Origin: Candidatus Nitrosopelagicus sp.
GTDB taxonomy: Archaea; Thermoproteota; Nitrososphaeria; Nitrososphaerales; Nitrosopumilaceae
DNA length: 63,692 nucleotides
Assembly (NCBI GenBank): GCA_028345965.1
Contig: JAOMEP010000005.1
Location: 1 to 63,692, forward strand
Reading direction: 5' to 3'
The notes below the pieces were generated by a model. That model was given only the letters and a program-made list of their open reading frames with translations. It did not search any database and had not been told where the DNA came from. The translations under genes and the position numbers were made by a program. Positions 29,135 to 37,213 of this stretch are shown here, piece after piece. Positions within the stretch are counted from its first letter, which is position 1, and the number at the start of each line of letters is the position of its first letter.

Positions 29135-29812
29135 CTACAAAACAAATTTTCTACTTTCGTAACCCATGTTAAATAATAAATCTAATATGCTGAGATTAGG
29201 AATAAACGATTTAGAGTTTAATTGTGAATACAATGTTGGAGTATATTTTTGATATTCAATATCGATATGGTTTTTTTGAAAGATTTTTTCATCTAAATAA
29301 TTTTTTCCGCCAGATCCAGATACATATTTTGTTGCATCAATTTGTTTACAAATATTAAATAATTTTTCAGAAGATGTACCTTTTACATTAAGTTCAGATT
29401 CAAAAATAATTTTAGTTTTTATATCAAGCCATTCAAAAATTGTTTTTAATATTTTAATATTAATCTCTATTAGATATTCCCATTTTTCTTCAAAAATCGA
29501 ATTAATTGAAGTATTATACAAATCAAAAAATTTAGACTTACTATATGACTTTGATATTAAATCTAAATTTTTTTCTTTCCAATTCATATCATTATTTATT
29601 TTGACATCATTAATCTGAAAAAATTTTTGGCCATTTTTTACTGGAACTGAAATTCTTGTCCATGTGCCTTCTGGAGTAATAATTTTATTTCTATTTGTAA
29701 TACCGAATTCAAATTGTGTTCTATCTAAAATAACAAAAATATCTGAAAGAAAAATTTTATTAAAAAAACCTGGGTATGGAAAAAAATCAGGTTGATGAAT
29801 TGAAACATTCAT
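29135..29812 (-). CDS. WbqC-family protein
   Basis: 225-residue member of the WbqC-like family, found in O-antigen and surface glycan clusters. Diagnostic features are the N-terminal MNVSIHQPDFFPYPGFFNKI with its HQP motif, the DRTQFE-type motif and a later NRNKI segment, plus KYVSGSGGKNYLDE. The biochemical role is uncertain; several members occur with acyl- or amino-acyl-sugar modification genes. It is alone on its strand, flanked by AT-rich gaps. Confidence 0.9.
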   Translation of the reverse strand: MNVSIHQPDFFPYPGFFNKIFLSDIFVILDRTQFEFGITNRNKIITPEGTWTRISVPVKNGQKFFQINDVKINNDMNWKEKNLDLISKSYSKSKFFDLYNTSINSIFEEKWEYLIEINIKILKTIFEWLDIKTKIIFESELNVKGTSSEKLFNICKQIDATKYVSGSGGKNYLDEKIFQKNHIDIEYQKYTPTLYSQLNSKSFIPNLSILDLLFNMGYESRKFVL

Positions 29813-29973
29813 AATTTAATATTTTTTATTTCATACTAATAATAATTATTATGTAATTATTTTTCTATTCGAAGTTATTAAAAAATTTATGAATTTAATT
29901 TTTAATTGATTTTGACTTCTGAGTTATTATAAGAATGGTTTATCTAACTGGAGTTTCTGTTTATAATAGTTAA

Positions 29974-30996
29974 ATGATAAAAGATGAATTAGAATTAAAA
30001 AGACAATTTAAAGATAAAATCATTCTCATTACCGGTGGAACAGGTTCTATAGGACACGGAATTATAAAACAGCTAATCAATTTTAAACCAAAACAAATCA
30101 GAGTTTTTACTAATGACGAAAATTCCCTTGTAGAACTTAAAGAATATTTAGATAATAATAATATTTTTCAATTTATGGTTGGCGATGTTAGAGATAGAGA
30201 TAGATTAAATCTAGCTATTAGAAACGTAGACATAGTTTTTCATGCAGCTGCTATGAAACATATTGATATTTGTGAGGAAAATCCTTTTGATGCAGTAAAA
30301 ACAAATGTTGTTGGAACGAGTAATATTTTAGAAGCATCCATAATTGAAGATGTTGAAAAGTTTATTTTTATTAGTACTGATAAAGCAACTAATCCCTCTA
30401 CAACTTTAGGAGGAAGTAAATTATTAGCTGAGAGGTTAACTCTTGATGCAAGTACATATGTTGGTAAAGGTAAAACTAAATTTGCTATTGTTAGATTTGG
30501 TAATGTTTTAGGTTCACGAGGTTCAGTTTTTCAAATATTCCAAAAACAAATACAAAACCAGAAACCTCTTACAGTGACTGACGCAAGAATGACACGTTTC
30601 ATCATGTCTATCTCTGAAGCATCAAAAATGATCTTAAATGTTACACATCTTGCAAAAGATGGAGAAATATTCATATTAAAAATGCCATCAATTCGAATTG
30701 AAGATCTTGCAAAAGGTATGTTAGAAGTTTACAAAAAGAAATTTCCTAATAATAAAATTGTAAAACAAATTAAAATTTTAAAATCTCGAGAAAGGGAAAG
30801 ATTTCATGAATTACTTATCACACAAGATGAAATTCCGTATTGTCATGATGTTGGAAATATGTATAAAATATCAAACAAAGAAACTAAAAAATTAATATCC
30901 ATGAAAGAATTTAGTTCTCAAACATCAAAAAGAATTAGTAAAGAAAAACTGCATAAAACTATTAATGAATTGATTGACGATTATTTATCAAATTAA
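29974..30996 (+). CDS. UDP-GlcNAc 4,6-dehydratase-like protein (FlaA1/PseB/CapD family)
   Basis: Dehydrates a UDP-N-acetylhexosamine to its 4-keto-6-deoxy form, the first step to aminodideoxy sugars. TGGTGSIGHGIIKQL is the NAD loop, AAMKHIDICEENPFDAVKTN is the family hallmark and STDKATNP provides the catalytic Asp-Lys. The position of the usual catalytic Tyr in NPxxxYGxTK is Leu here (NPSTTLGGSK), as in divergent members where that residue is also not Tyr. Adjacent with a one-base overlap to the aminotransferase that would take its product. 340 residues. Confidence 0.92.
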   Translation: MIKDELELKRQFKDKIILITGGTGSIGHGIIKQLINFKPKQIRVFTNDENSLVELKEYLDNNNIFQFMVGDVRDRDRLNLAIRNVDIVFHAAAMKHIDICEENPFDAVKTNVVGTSNILEASIIEDVEKFIFISTDKATNPSTTLGGSKLLAERLTLDASTYVGKGKTKFAIVRFGNVLGSRGSVFQIFQKQIQNQKPLTVTDARMTRFIMSISEASKMILNVTHLAKDGEIFILKMPSIRIEDLAKGMLEVYKKKFPNNKIVKQIKILKSRERERFHELLITQDEIPYCHDVGNMYKISNKETKKLISMKEFSSQTSKRISKEKLHKTINELIDDYLSN

Positions 30997-32147
30997 TGAA
31001 AAAATTGTCAAAAAATAAATGGAAAATACCTCTGTATAAAGTCAATAATGATGTACGTGAAATAGAATCTATTTCTAAAGTGATTAAAAGGGGAATGGAC
31101 TGGGCTATTGGATCAGAGATTGAACAATTTGAGCAAAATCTTGCAAAATATATTGGAACAAAATATTGTGTAGCGTTTAATTCAGGAACGTCTGCTGGTC
31201 ATGCAGCATTATTATCATATAACTTAGGAAAAAATGATGAAATTATTGTACCATCTTTTAGTTTTATAGCAACAGCTAATTGGCCATTAATGGTAAATTC
31301 AATACCAAAATTTGTTGATATTGAAAATACAACTTTTGGTATGGACCCAAATAAAATAGAGGAATCAATAACAAAAAAGACTAAAGCAATAATTCCTGTT
31401 CATTACGCTGGATTGCCATGTAAAATCAATGAAATAAAAAAAATCGCAAAAAAACATAATTTACTTCTAATAGAGGATGCAGCTGAATCTATTGGTGCTC
31501 ATATAAATAAAAAAAAGGTTGGAACTTTTGGCGATATGGGGATTTTTAGTTTTGCAGGGAATAAAATTTTAACATCTGGTGAGGGTGGGGCTGTAGTTAC
31601 AAATTCAAAAAAACAATATGAAAAATTAAAATTAATTCGATCACATGGAAGAAAAACAACGGGTAATTATTTTTCTAATGTAAATGCACCCACGTATCTT
31701 GAATTAGGATTTAATTGGAGAATGTCATCAATTACTGCAGCATTAGCATTATCTCAACTAAATAAAATAGAAAAATTAATTCAATCTAGACGTAAACATG
31801 TTTCTCAGTATCATAAAAATTTAAAAAAATTAAATGGGATAAAATTTCATTCAGAACCTAAAGATTTCATGCATGTATATCAATTATTCAATATACAATT
31901 ACCTTCTAAAAAAATTAGAAATAATCTTATGGAATTTTTAGCAAAAAAAGGTATAATGTCTAAAGTATTTTTTGAACCTATTCATTCAAGTTATCATTTT
32001 AAAAAATATAGGTTAAAACATAAAAATTTGATAGTTACCAAACAAGTCTCAGATACAATTTTATCATTGCCTATGTATCCTGATCTTACAAAAAATGAAA
32101 TCAATAAGATTACTGATTCTATAATTCAATTCATGAAAAAAGTATGA
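30996..32147 (+). CDS. DegT/DnrJ/EryC1/StrS aminotransferase (PseC-like)
   Basis: PLP enzyme expected to transaminate the 4-keto sugar made by the preceding dehydratase. CVAFNSGTSAGHAALLSY binds the cofactor phosphate, IEDAAESIGAHINKKKVG holds the Asp, and FSFAGNKILTSGEGG holds the catalytic Lys. Length 383 residues, typical. Start ATG overlaps the TAA of the upstream gene, so translation is coupled. Convergent with the fibrillarin-like gene. Confidence 0.94.
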   Translation: MKKLSKNKWKIPLYKVNNDVREIESISKVIKRGMDWAIGSEIEQFEQNLAKYIGTKYCVAFNSGTSAGHAALLSYNLGKNDEIIVPSFSFIATANWPLMVNSIPKFVDIENTTFGMDPNKIEESITKKTKAIIPVHYAGLPCKINEIKKIAKKHNLLLIEDAAESIGAHINKKKVGTFGDMGIFSFAGNKILTSGEGGAVVTNSKKQYEKLKLIRSHGRKTTGNYFSNVNAPTYLELGFNWRMSSITAALALSQLNKIEKLIQSRRKHVSQYHKNLKKLNGIKFHSEPKDFMHVYQLFNIQLPSKKIRNNLMEFLAKKGIMSKVFFEPIHSSYHFKKYRLKHKNLIVTKQVSDTILSLPMYPDLTKNEINKITDSIIQFMKKV

Positions 32148-32159
32148 TGAATCTTTAAA

Positions 32160-32753
32160 TTACTTAAATTCTGAAATAATTTTTTTATTTGAAAATATAA
32201 TTAATGATTTATTACGAAAATAATTTTCAATATTTATTTCCTGTATGACATGAAGTGATTTAGATAATTCTTTAAATGAATTCCTAAATTCTTTTTCCAA
32301 TAATCTAGATAAAACTATTATCAAATATCCAAATTCATCTAAAAATTCATCTAAAATATTAGTGATATTTTTTATAGAAATTATATCATTATTTACATAA
32401 ATCACAGAAAATAATTTTCCTTTAATTTCTTCTAAATTATCAATACACTGAAAATTCTCAATTTCTGAACTCATATTTTTACATTCTTTATTGAAAATGA
32501 AATTTTTTTGTTTATTTTCAACCAGATCCAAATAATTAAACTGTTCTTTTTTGTCTATTTTTCCAATGTACAAAATATTTGTTAATTTATTTATTGGAAT
32601 TATCTCTAAACCTGACATAATTGCTGCAGATAATGCATCTTCAAATGGTTCCCATCGTCTTAACATATCTTCGTTTGAAGATTTTTCTTTATAATCAAAT
32701 TTTTTTGTTGCGGGAATTTTCTTTCCATCTCCAACCCAATTTATTATTACCAT
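32160..32753 (-). CDS. Fibrillarin-like protein with degraded SAM-binding site
   Basis: A 197-residue protein that aligns by eye to archaeal fibrillarin over its whole length. Residues 32-63 (RRWEPFEDALSAAIMSGL, then NILYIGK) match the fibrillarin segment (R)xW(N/D)P..SKLAAAI..GL...KILYLGA. The C-terminal strand-helix pattern with NIENYFRNKSLIIFSNKK matches LEPYxxDHxMVVGxxxK. The glycine-rich SAM loop that follows ILYLGA in true fibrillarin is replaced by a charged KIDKKE stretch, and the acidic VYxDVAQP motif is not evident. It is therefore probably not an active methyltransferase. Its ATG overlaps the end of the sulfotransferase gene by seven bases. Confidence 0.7.
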   Translation of the reverse strand: MVIINWVGDGKKIPATKKFDYKEKSSNEDMLRRWEPFEDALSAAIMSGLEIIPINKLTNILYIGKIDKKEQFNYLDLVENKQKNFIFNKECKNMSSEIENFQCIDNLEEIKGKLFSVIYVNNDIISIKNITNILDEFLDEFGYLIIVLSRLLEKEFRNSFKELSKSLHVIQEINIENYFRNKSLIIFSNKKIISEFK

Positions 32754-33673
32754 TGAAATTCCTTCTTAATCATTCTAAATAATTTTTCATTATGAGGTTT
32801 GTAAAAATCTATTAAAAATTCTCTAATTTTTTCTTTCATAGGTTCATGTAGAACTTTCTCAACTCCTACATTCTTTCTTTTCACTTTTGTTAATTCTATA
32901 TTTTTAATACCAAAAAAAGTGAATAATGAATTCATTATTTCATCATAGTTATCATCTAATTCTTCTGTTGAATAATGTCTAAATTGATTTTCTTCAAATT
33001 CATCAAACCAATTTTCAAGATTATCAGCATAGAGTCCATGACGTAGATATGAAAATTGTAAATAGTTTACTGAATTCTCATTATTTATTTTCATATCTGA
33101 ATTATCTTTAAGTAAATTCATTCTTTCGATTTCAGCTTCTATCGCATTTTCAAAGCTGGAATGTTCCCATCCATACCTGACAGCATGATTATAAGCAGAA
33201 TATGCTCTGTTAACAGGATTTCTAAAAAAATTAATTAATTTTACATTTGGTAATACTTTCTTTATCCGAGTTGGTGCTGATGGATTGGTCAAATATGTCC
33301 CTGGAGCTTCTCCTACAATTTTGAATTTTGAAATTTTTGTAGGAAAATGTGATCTATACCATGATATAGAATTTATTTCAAAACTCCCATCAAAATAATG
33401 AACTCCTGCATGATCTTTGAAACCTGCACTTATTTCATGATGCTGATTAAGATATGATAAAACACTATATTTTCCAGCTTTGCTGGTACCGATAATTAGA
33501 AAATGTGGTAAAAATCTAATTGAATTTGTTAAGTATCTAAATGTAGAATCCCATGAAAATCGATATGGATTAATTTGTTTATTCTGTAGTAGAAATTTTC
33601 TAGCTGATCCTTTTATTCCCATATGTTTTTCATATTTTTCTAATATTTGAAATTCACTACGACAAAAACTCAC
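32747..33673 (-). CDS. Sulfotransferase family protein
   Basis: Expected to move sulfate from PAPS onto a glycan. The 5' phosphosulfate loop FLIIGTSKAGKYSVLSYLN is at residues 58-76, with Lys where most members have Thr/Ser before the final Ser. The 3' phosphate motif FFRNPVNRAYSAYNH is near residue 148. The 308-residue length and GWEHSSFENAIEAE-type segment resemble heparan-sulfate-type sulfotransferases. The GTG start at 33673 overlaps the upstream stop codon. Middle gene of a three-gene operon. Confidence 0.88.
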   Translation of the reverse strand: MSFCRSEFQILEKYEKHMGIKGSARKFLLQNKQINPYRFSWDSTFRYLTNSIRFLPHFLIIGTSKAGKYSVLSYLNQHHEISAGFKDHAGVHYFDGSFEINSISWYRSHFPTKISKFKIVGEAPGTYLTNPSAPTRIKKVLPNVKLINFFRNPVNRAYSAYNHAVRYGWEHSSFENAIEAEIERMNLLKDNSDMKINNENSVNYLQFSYLRHGLYADNLENWFDEFEENQFRHYSTEELDDNYDEIMNSLFTFFGIKNIELTKVKRKNVGVEKVLHEPMKEKIREFLIDFYKPHNEKLFRMIKKEFQW

Positions 33674-34245
33674 TTTTCATATTGTGTAACTCTCTTTTCA
33701 TCATCACTAAACATTACGCCTACAGTTCTCAATAACAAAACATTATTTTCTTCACAAAATTTGCCTAATTTTTCAATATATTTTTCAAATTCGCTTTTGT
33801 CAATATTTTGTCTAATTATTGATGAAAATAGATCATCATGATCTAACATCATAATTTTTTCATTTTCTCTTAAGGATTCAAAAATTTCTTCTATATTATC
33901 AACTGCATTTGGACTTTCAATCTTTGGAACAATGATTATGTCTTTTGGTAATTTTTCAAGAAACGGTTCCAAGTCTTTCTTTTTTTCAACATTTGATACT
34001 GCAAAATATTTAATCTCAGAATGTGATTCTAATATTGGTATCATTTCGTCTAGAGAATATTTGTTATTTGGTGGTTTTATTCTACCTTGAGGTAAATCTA
34101 AAAAGAATTTAGAATTTTTATCATCAGATAATTTTTTTTCTAATTCATTAAGACTGTTACACCAAGCTAAATTAATTCTTAAAATTGCATCATCTGGTAA
34201 TTTGAAATTATAATGATTTTTTATATTTTGGGAAATCAGGAACAT
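33670..34245 (-). CDS. Miniature pyruvate-kinase-like TIM-barrel protein
   Basis: 191 residues that read like the core barrel of pyruvate kinase without its B and C domains. ILRINLAWCNSLNELEKKL resembles the first barrel strand with its substrate Arg. KFFLDLPQGRIKPP resembles the LDLxGPxIR strand. IIIVPKIESPNAVDNIEEIF resembles IIAKIENxEGVxNIDEI with the catalytic Lys and metal Glu. MMLDHDDLF resembles the metal Asp of GDLG. It may bind PEP or pyruvate, or belong to the related HpcH/citrate lyase group. First gene of the operon with the sulfotransferase and fibrillarin-like genes. Confidence 0.6.
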   Translation of the reverse strand: MFLISQNIKNHYNFKLPDDAILRINLAWCNSLNELEKKLSDDKNSKFFLDLPQGRIKPPNNKYSLDEMIPILESHSEIKYFAVSNVEKKKDLEPFLEKLPKDIIIVPKIESPNAVDNIEEIFESLRENEKIMMLDHDDLFSSIIRQNIDKSEFEKYIEKLGKFCEENNVLLLRTVGVMFSDDEKRVTQYEK

Positions 34246-34292
34246 ATTCGTTCAATTTTTAATTGTTTAATAAAATTTTCGAATGTTTCATA

Positions 34293-35225
34293 CTAATTAC
34301 TTATTTTTTTTATAAGGGCAATTATATCTCCTTTTGAAACAATTTTAGGATTATTATCTAGATGTTTTTTATCTGTTAAAATTACTTCTGCAGCATCCTC
34401 AATATTCATTTTTAATTTAATTTTTGAAAAATCTAATTTTTCCACTAATTTTTTAAATCGTGAACTAAACTTTGAATCATTAAAATCATGTGCAACGGCA
34501 GTAGTGTATGATAATGCATGTCCATGGGAATACCCTTCATTTGAAAATACATACGAAAGAGCATGTCCTAATGTAGTTGAACAATTCCCAAATCCTAATC
34601 CTGAAATCAATGAACCTAAAACTATTTTTTCCTTATCCATATTCATAATTCCATTTTCTAATAATTGAAATGCATGTTCACACATAAATTTTGTATACTG
34701 ATTCCCATTTTTACTATCAAACCCCTCAGAACATTGTGCAACTGCGTCAATTGCAGAATTTTTTATTATATCGATGGGTGAATCTTCAATAAAATGCGAA
34801 TCTACAATTGCAACGTCCGCAAAAAATTCATCATCATGAAAACTTTTTTTTAAACCATTCACTTTCAAGACTGAAATTCTTGTGACTTCGCTTCCACTTC
34901 CAAATGTAGTTGGAATTAGAATCTTCTTTTTTTGCATTTTTGATGCAACATATTTTGCAACATCTAAGCTACTTCCTCCACCAAGTCCAATTACAGTATC
35001 AATTTCAGAATTAGAAAATTCTGATTGAATGGTATCTATTGTCTCGATAGAGGGATTAGGTATCACATCATCAAAAATATAAGAATTATTTATTCCAAGA
35101 TAGTCAAACCAGCCTCTTTTTTCAGAACCATTAGATGTGATTACTAGTGATTTTTTTGAATATGTGTATTCATTTGCACTATTACAACCAAAAATAATTT
35201 TGTTTGGCTGCTTTATTGTAAACAT
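34293..35225 (-). CDS. Iron-containing alcohol dehydrogenase, probable phosphonoacetaldehyde reductase
   Basis: Group III (Fe-dependent) dehydrogenase of 310 residues. The NAD site is IGLGGGSSLDVAKY near residue 80, TTFGSGSEVT follows, and metal histidines lie in GYSHGHALSY with Asp in DAVAQCSEGF. Divergent by 47 bases from PEP mutase and next to the decarboxylase genes. In phosphonate clusters this family reduces phosphonoacetaldehyde to 2-hydroxyethylphosphonate, and that role is inferred here from context. Confidence 0.85.
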   Translation of the reverse strand: MFTIKQPNKIIFGCNSANEYTYSKKSLVITSNGSEKRGWFDYLGINNSYIFDDVIPNPSIETIDTIQSEFSNSEIDTVIGLGGGSSLDVAKYVASKMQKKKILIPTTFGSGSEVTRISVLKVNGLKKSFHDDEFFADVAIVDSHFIEDSPIDIIKNSAIDAVAQCSEGFDSKNGNQYTKFMCEHAFQLLENGIMNMDKEKIVLGSLISGLGFGNCSTTLGHALSYVFSNEGYSHGHALSYTTAVAHDFNDSKFSSRFKKLVEKLDFSKIKLKMNIEDAAEVILTDKKHLDNNPKIVSKGDIIALIKKISN

Positions 35226-35232
35226 AACGGAA

Positions 35233-35266
35233 TCTAATTTTATAGAATGTTTTTAATACTTAAAAT
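35233..35266. promoter_or_regulatory. Divergent promoter of the phosphonate genes
   Basis: Only 47 bases separate the start codons of the reductase (35225) and PEP mutase (35273). Forward-strand TTTTATAG (35238-35245) is about 28-30 bases before the pepM ATG. Reverse-strand TATTAAAAAC (35258-35249) is about 25-30 bases before the reductase ATG. The two cores nearly overlap, so the promoters are likely to interfere with or be controlled by one bound factor. Confidence 0.45.
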
Positions 35267-35272
35267 TATTTG

Positions 35273-36181
35273 ATGAAATGTCTGTTGTCTAAAAATCATA
35301 GTTTACGTGAAAAATTAGAAAAGAATTCTATAGTAAAAGTTGGAGGCGCTTATGATGCAATGTCAGCTAAATTAGTAGAAACATCTGGCTTTGATGCAGT
35401 TTGGGCCGGAAGTTTTGCAATATCTGCAACACATGCATTACCCGATGCAAGTATTTTGACCATGACAGAATTTTTTGATGTTGCATCAAATATGTCTTCA
35501 ACATGTGAAATACCAATTATTGCAGATTGTGATACAGGTTATGGAGGTCCAAATAATGTCAATCATATGGTAAAAAAATATGAAAATGCAGGAGTATCAT
35601 CAATTTGTATAGAGGATAAAACATTTCCAAAACAAAATAGCCTGCTAGAGAATGGAAAAAATGATTTACTATCAGAAAAAGAATTTGTTGCAAAAATATT
35701 ATCTGCAAAAGAAGCAAGAATTGATAAAGATTTTTTGATCATTGCCAGAGTTGAGGCATTAATTTCAGGTGCAGGAATGAATGAGGCATTGAAGCGAGCT
35801 ACCGCATATGAAAATGCAGGAGCCGATGCTATACTAATTCATTCAAAACAAAAAACTCCGGATGAAATATTTGAATTTACAGAATTATGGAAAGGTTCTG
35901 TTCCAATTGTTGTTGTACCAACAACATATGATAACGTAAAAATTTCAGAATTAGCTTCTCATAAAATTAAAATGGTTATTTATGCAAATCAAACATTACG
36001 TGCTGCACATAATTCAATTACATTATTACTAAAAGAAATGGTTAATTCTGAACGTATTTCCGACATTGATAATAAAATATCTACGATGAAAGATATTTTT
36101 GATTTACAAGAAATGTACAATATGAAAAACAAAGAAAAAGAATTAGAAAATGAATTAAAGAAATTAGGTTATATTAATTGA
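35273..36181 (+). CDS. pepM: Phosphoenolpyruvate mutase
   Basis: Forms the C-P bond by rearranging PEP to phosphonopyruvate, the entry step of nearly all phosphonate synthesis. The diagnostic motif EDKx5NS is present as EDKTFPKQNS near residue 117. DCDTGYGG supplies metal-binding Asp residues, and KVGGAYDAMSAKL is the N-terminal strand of the isocitrate lyase fold. The ATG at 35273 is preferred to a TTG three bases earlier. The gene starts a tight four-gene operon. Confidence 0.96.
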   Translation: MKCLLSKNHSLREKLEKNSIVKVGGAYDAMSAKLVETSGFDAVWAGSFAISATHALPDASILTMTEFFDVASNMSSTCEIPIIADCDTGYGGPNNVNHMVKKYENAGVSSICIEDKTFPKQNSLLENGKNDLLSEKEFVAKILSAKEARIDKDFLIIARVEALISGAGMNEALKRATAYENAGADAILIHSKQKTPDEIFEFTELWKGSVPIVVVPTTYDNVKISELASHKIKMVIYANQTLRAAHNSITLLLKEMVNSERISDIDNKISTMKDIFDLQEMYNMKNKEKELENELKKLGYIN

Positions 36182-36666
36182 AAAAATCGTATCAGGAACA
36201 AATGTTTGATTATTTACATGAAAATGGTATTAAAAATTTTGTCGGTGTTCCCGATTCAACATTAAAAAAATTTATCAAATGTGGATTAGAAAATAATAAA
36301 ATCATCATAACGACTAGAGAAGAAGAAGCAATTGGAATTGCTACGGGAATGCTTTTAGCAAAAAGTCCATCATTAGTCTTCATGCAAAATGCAGGTTTTG
36401 CAAATTCATTAAGTACAATTACTTCATTAGTACAATTATACAAAATTCCTCTAATTTTTTTAATTGGTTGGCGAGGTTTTTTAAAAAATGATGCGCCAGA
36501 ACATACCAAAATAGGACGAATTCAACCTGATTTATTAAAAATTATGGAAATTGATCATAAAATTGTTCAAGATAGTAATTGGAAAAAAATGTGTGATTGG
36601 GCATTAAAAAAATTTCAAAATAATAAATCATGTGCATTGATAATACCGAGGGAATTTCTTGATTAG
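36178..36666 (+). CDS. Phosphonopyruvate decarboxylase, alpha (PYR) subunit
   Basis: 162-residue thiamine-diphosphate enzyme half. It contains the PYR domain with GVPDSTLKKF and TREEEAIGIATGM, where Glu activates the cofactor, and APEHTKIG. Together with the next gene it equals one full decarboxylase, as in split sulfopyruvate decarboxylases. The partnership with PEP mutase makes phosphonopyruvate the likely substrate; decarboxylation pulls the unfavourable mutase reaction forward. A TTG at 36178 overlaps the pepM stop; the first ATG is eight codons in. Confidence 0.9.
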   Translation: MKKSYQEQMFDYLHENGIKNFVGVPDSTLKKFIKCGLENNKIIITTREEEAIGIATGMLLAKSPSLVFMQNAGFANSLSTITSLVQLYKIPLIFLIGWRGFLKNDAPEHTKIGRIQPDLLKIMEIDHKIVQDSNWKKMCDWALKKFQNNKSCALIIPREFLD

Positions 36667-37210
36667 AAACGAAGCTATGCAGATTTTTCTTGAAAAAATC
36701 AAGAAGGATCCAATTGTATCTGCTAATGGTTTCATTAGCAGAGATCTTTTCAATATTCATGATAAAAAAACAAATTTTTATATGATTGGCTCAATGGGAT
36801 TAGCTTCATCAATTGGTTTAGGTATAGCATTAACAATACCTAGGAAAAAAATTTTTGTTTTTGATGGGGATGGTAACATTTTGATGAATCTTGGTTCTTT
36901 AACTACCATCGGTAAATTACAACCAAAAAATTTGATTCATGTAATTTTTGATAATTCAATACATGAATCAACTGGAGGTCAACCAACAAGTTCAAGTATA
37001 ATTTCAATTGCAAAAATTGCAAAGTCATGTAAATACAAAAAAATTTTTACTGCATCTGGCAAAAAAGGAATATTAAAAATTCTTAATACAATTAAAAATA
37101 ATCAAGGTCCAATAATGATTATTGTAAAAATTAAAGGTGGAGGAAATAGTGGTAAGAGGATTTCAATATCACCCGAAAAAATTAAAGACTATTTTATTGA
37201 AGAATTATAA
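36659..37210 (+). CDS. Phosphonopyruvate decarboxylase, beta (PP) subunit
   Basis: 183-residue thiamine-diphosphate binding half. The Mg/TPP motif GDG-x(~27)-N is seen as FDGDGNILMNLGSLTTIG ending in VIFDN, followed by STGGQPTSS. It overlaps the alpha gene by eight bases, pointing to coupled translation and equal dosage. The TTG at 36659 or the ATG at 36677 may be the start. Confidence 0.9.
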   Translation: MIRNEAMQIFLEKIKKDPIVSANGFISRDLFNIHDKKTNFYMIGSMGLASSIGLGIALTIPRKKIFVFDGDGNILMNLGSLTTIGKLQPKNLIHVIFDNSIHESTGGQPTSSSIISIAKIAKSCKYKKIFTASGKKGILKILNTIKNNQGPIMIIVKIKGGGNSGKRISISPEKIKDYFIEEL

Positions 37211-37213
37211 AAC

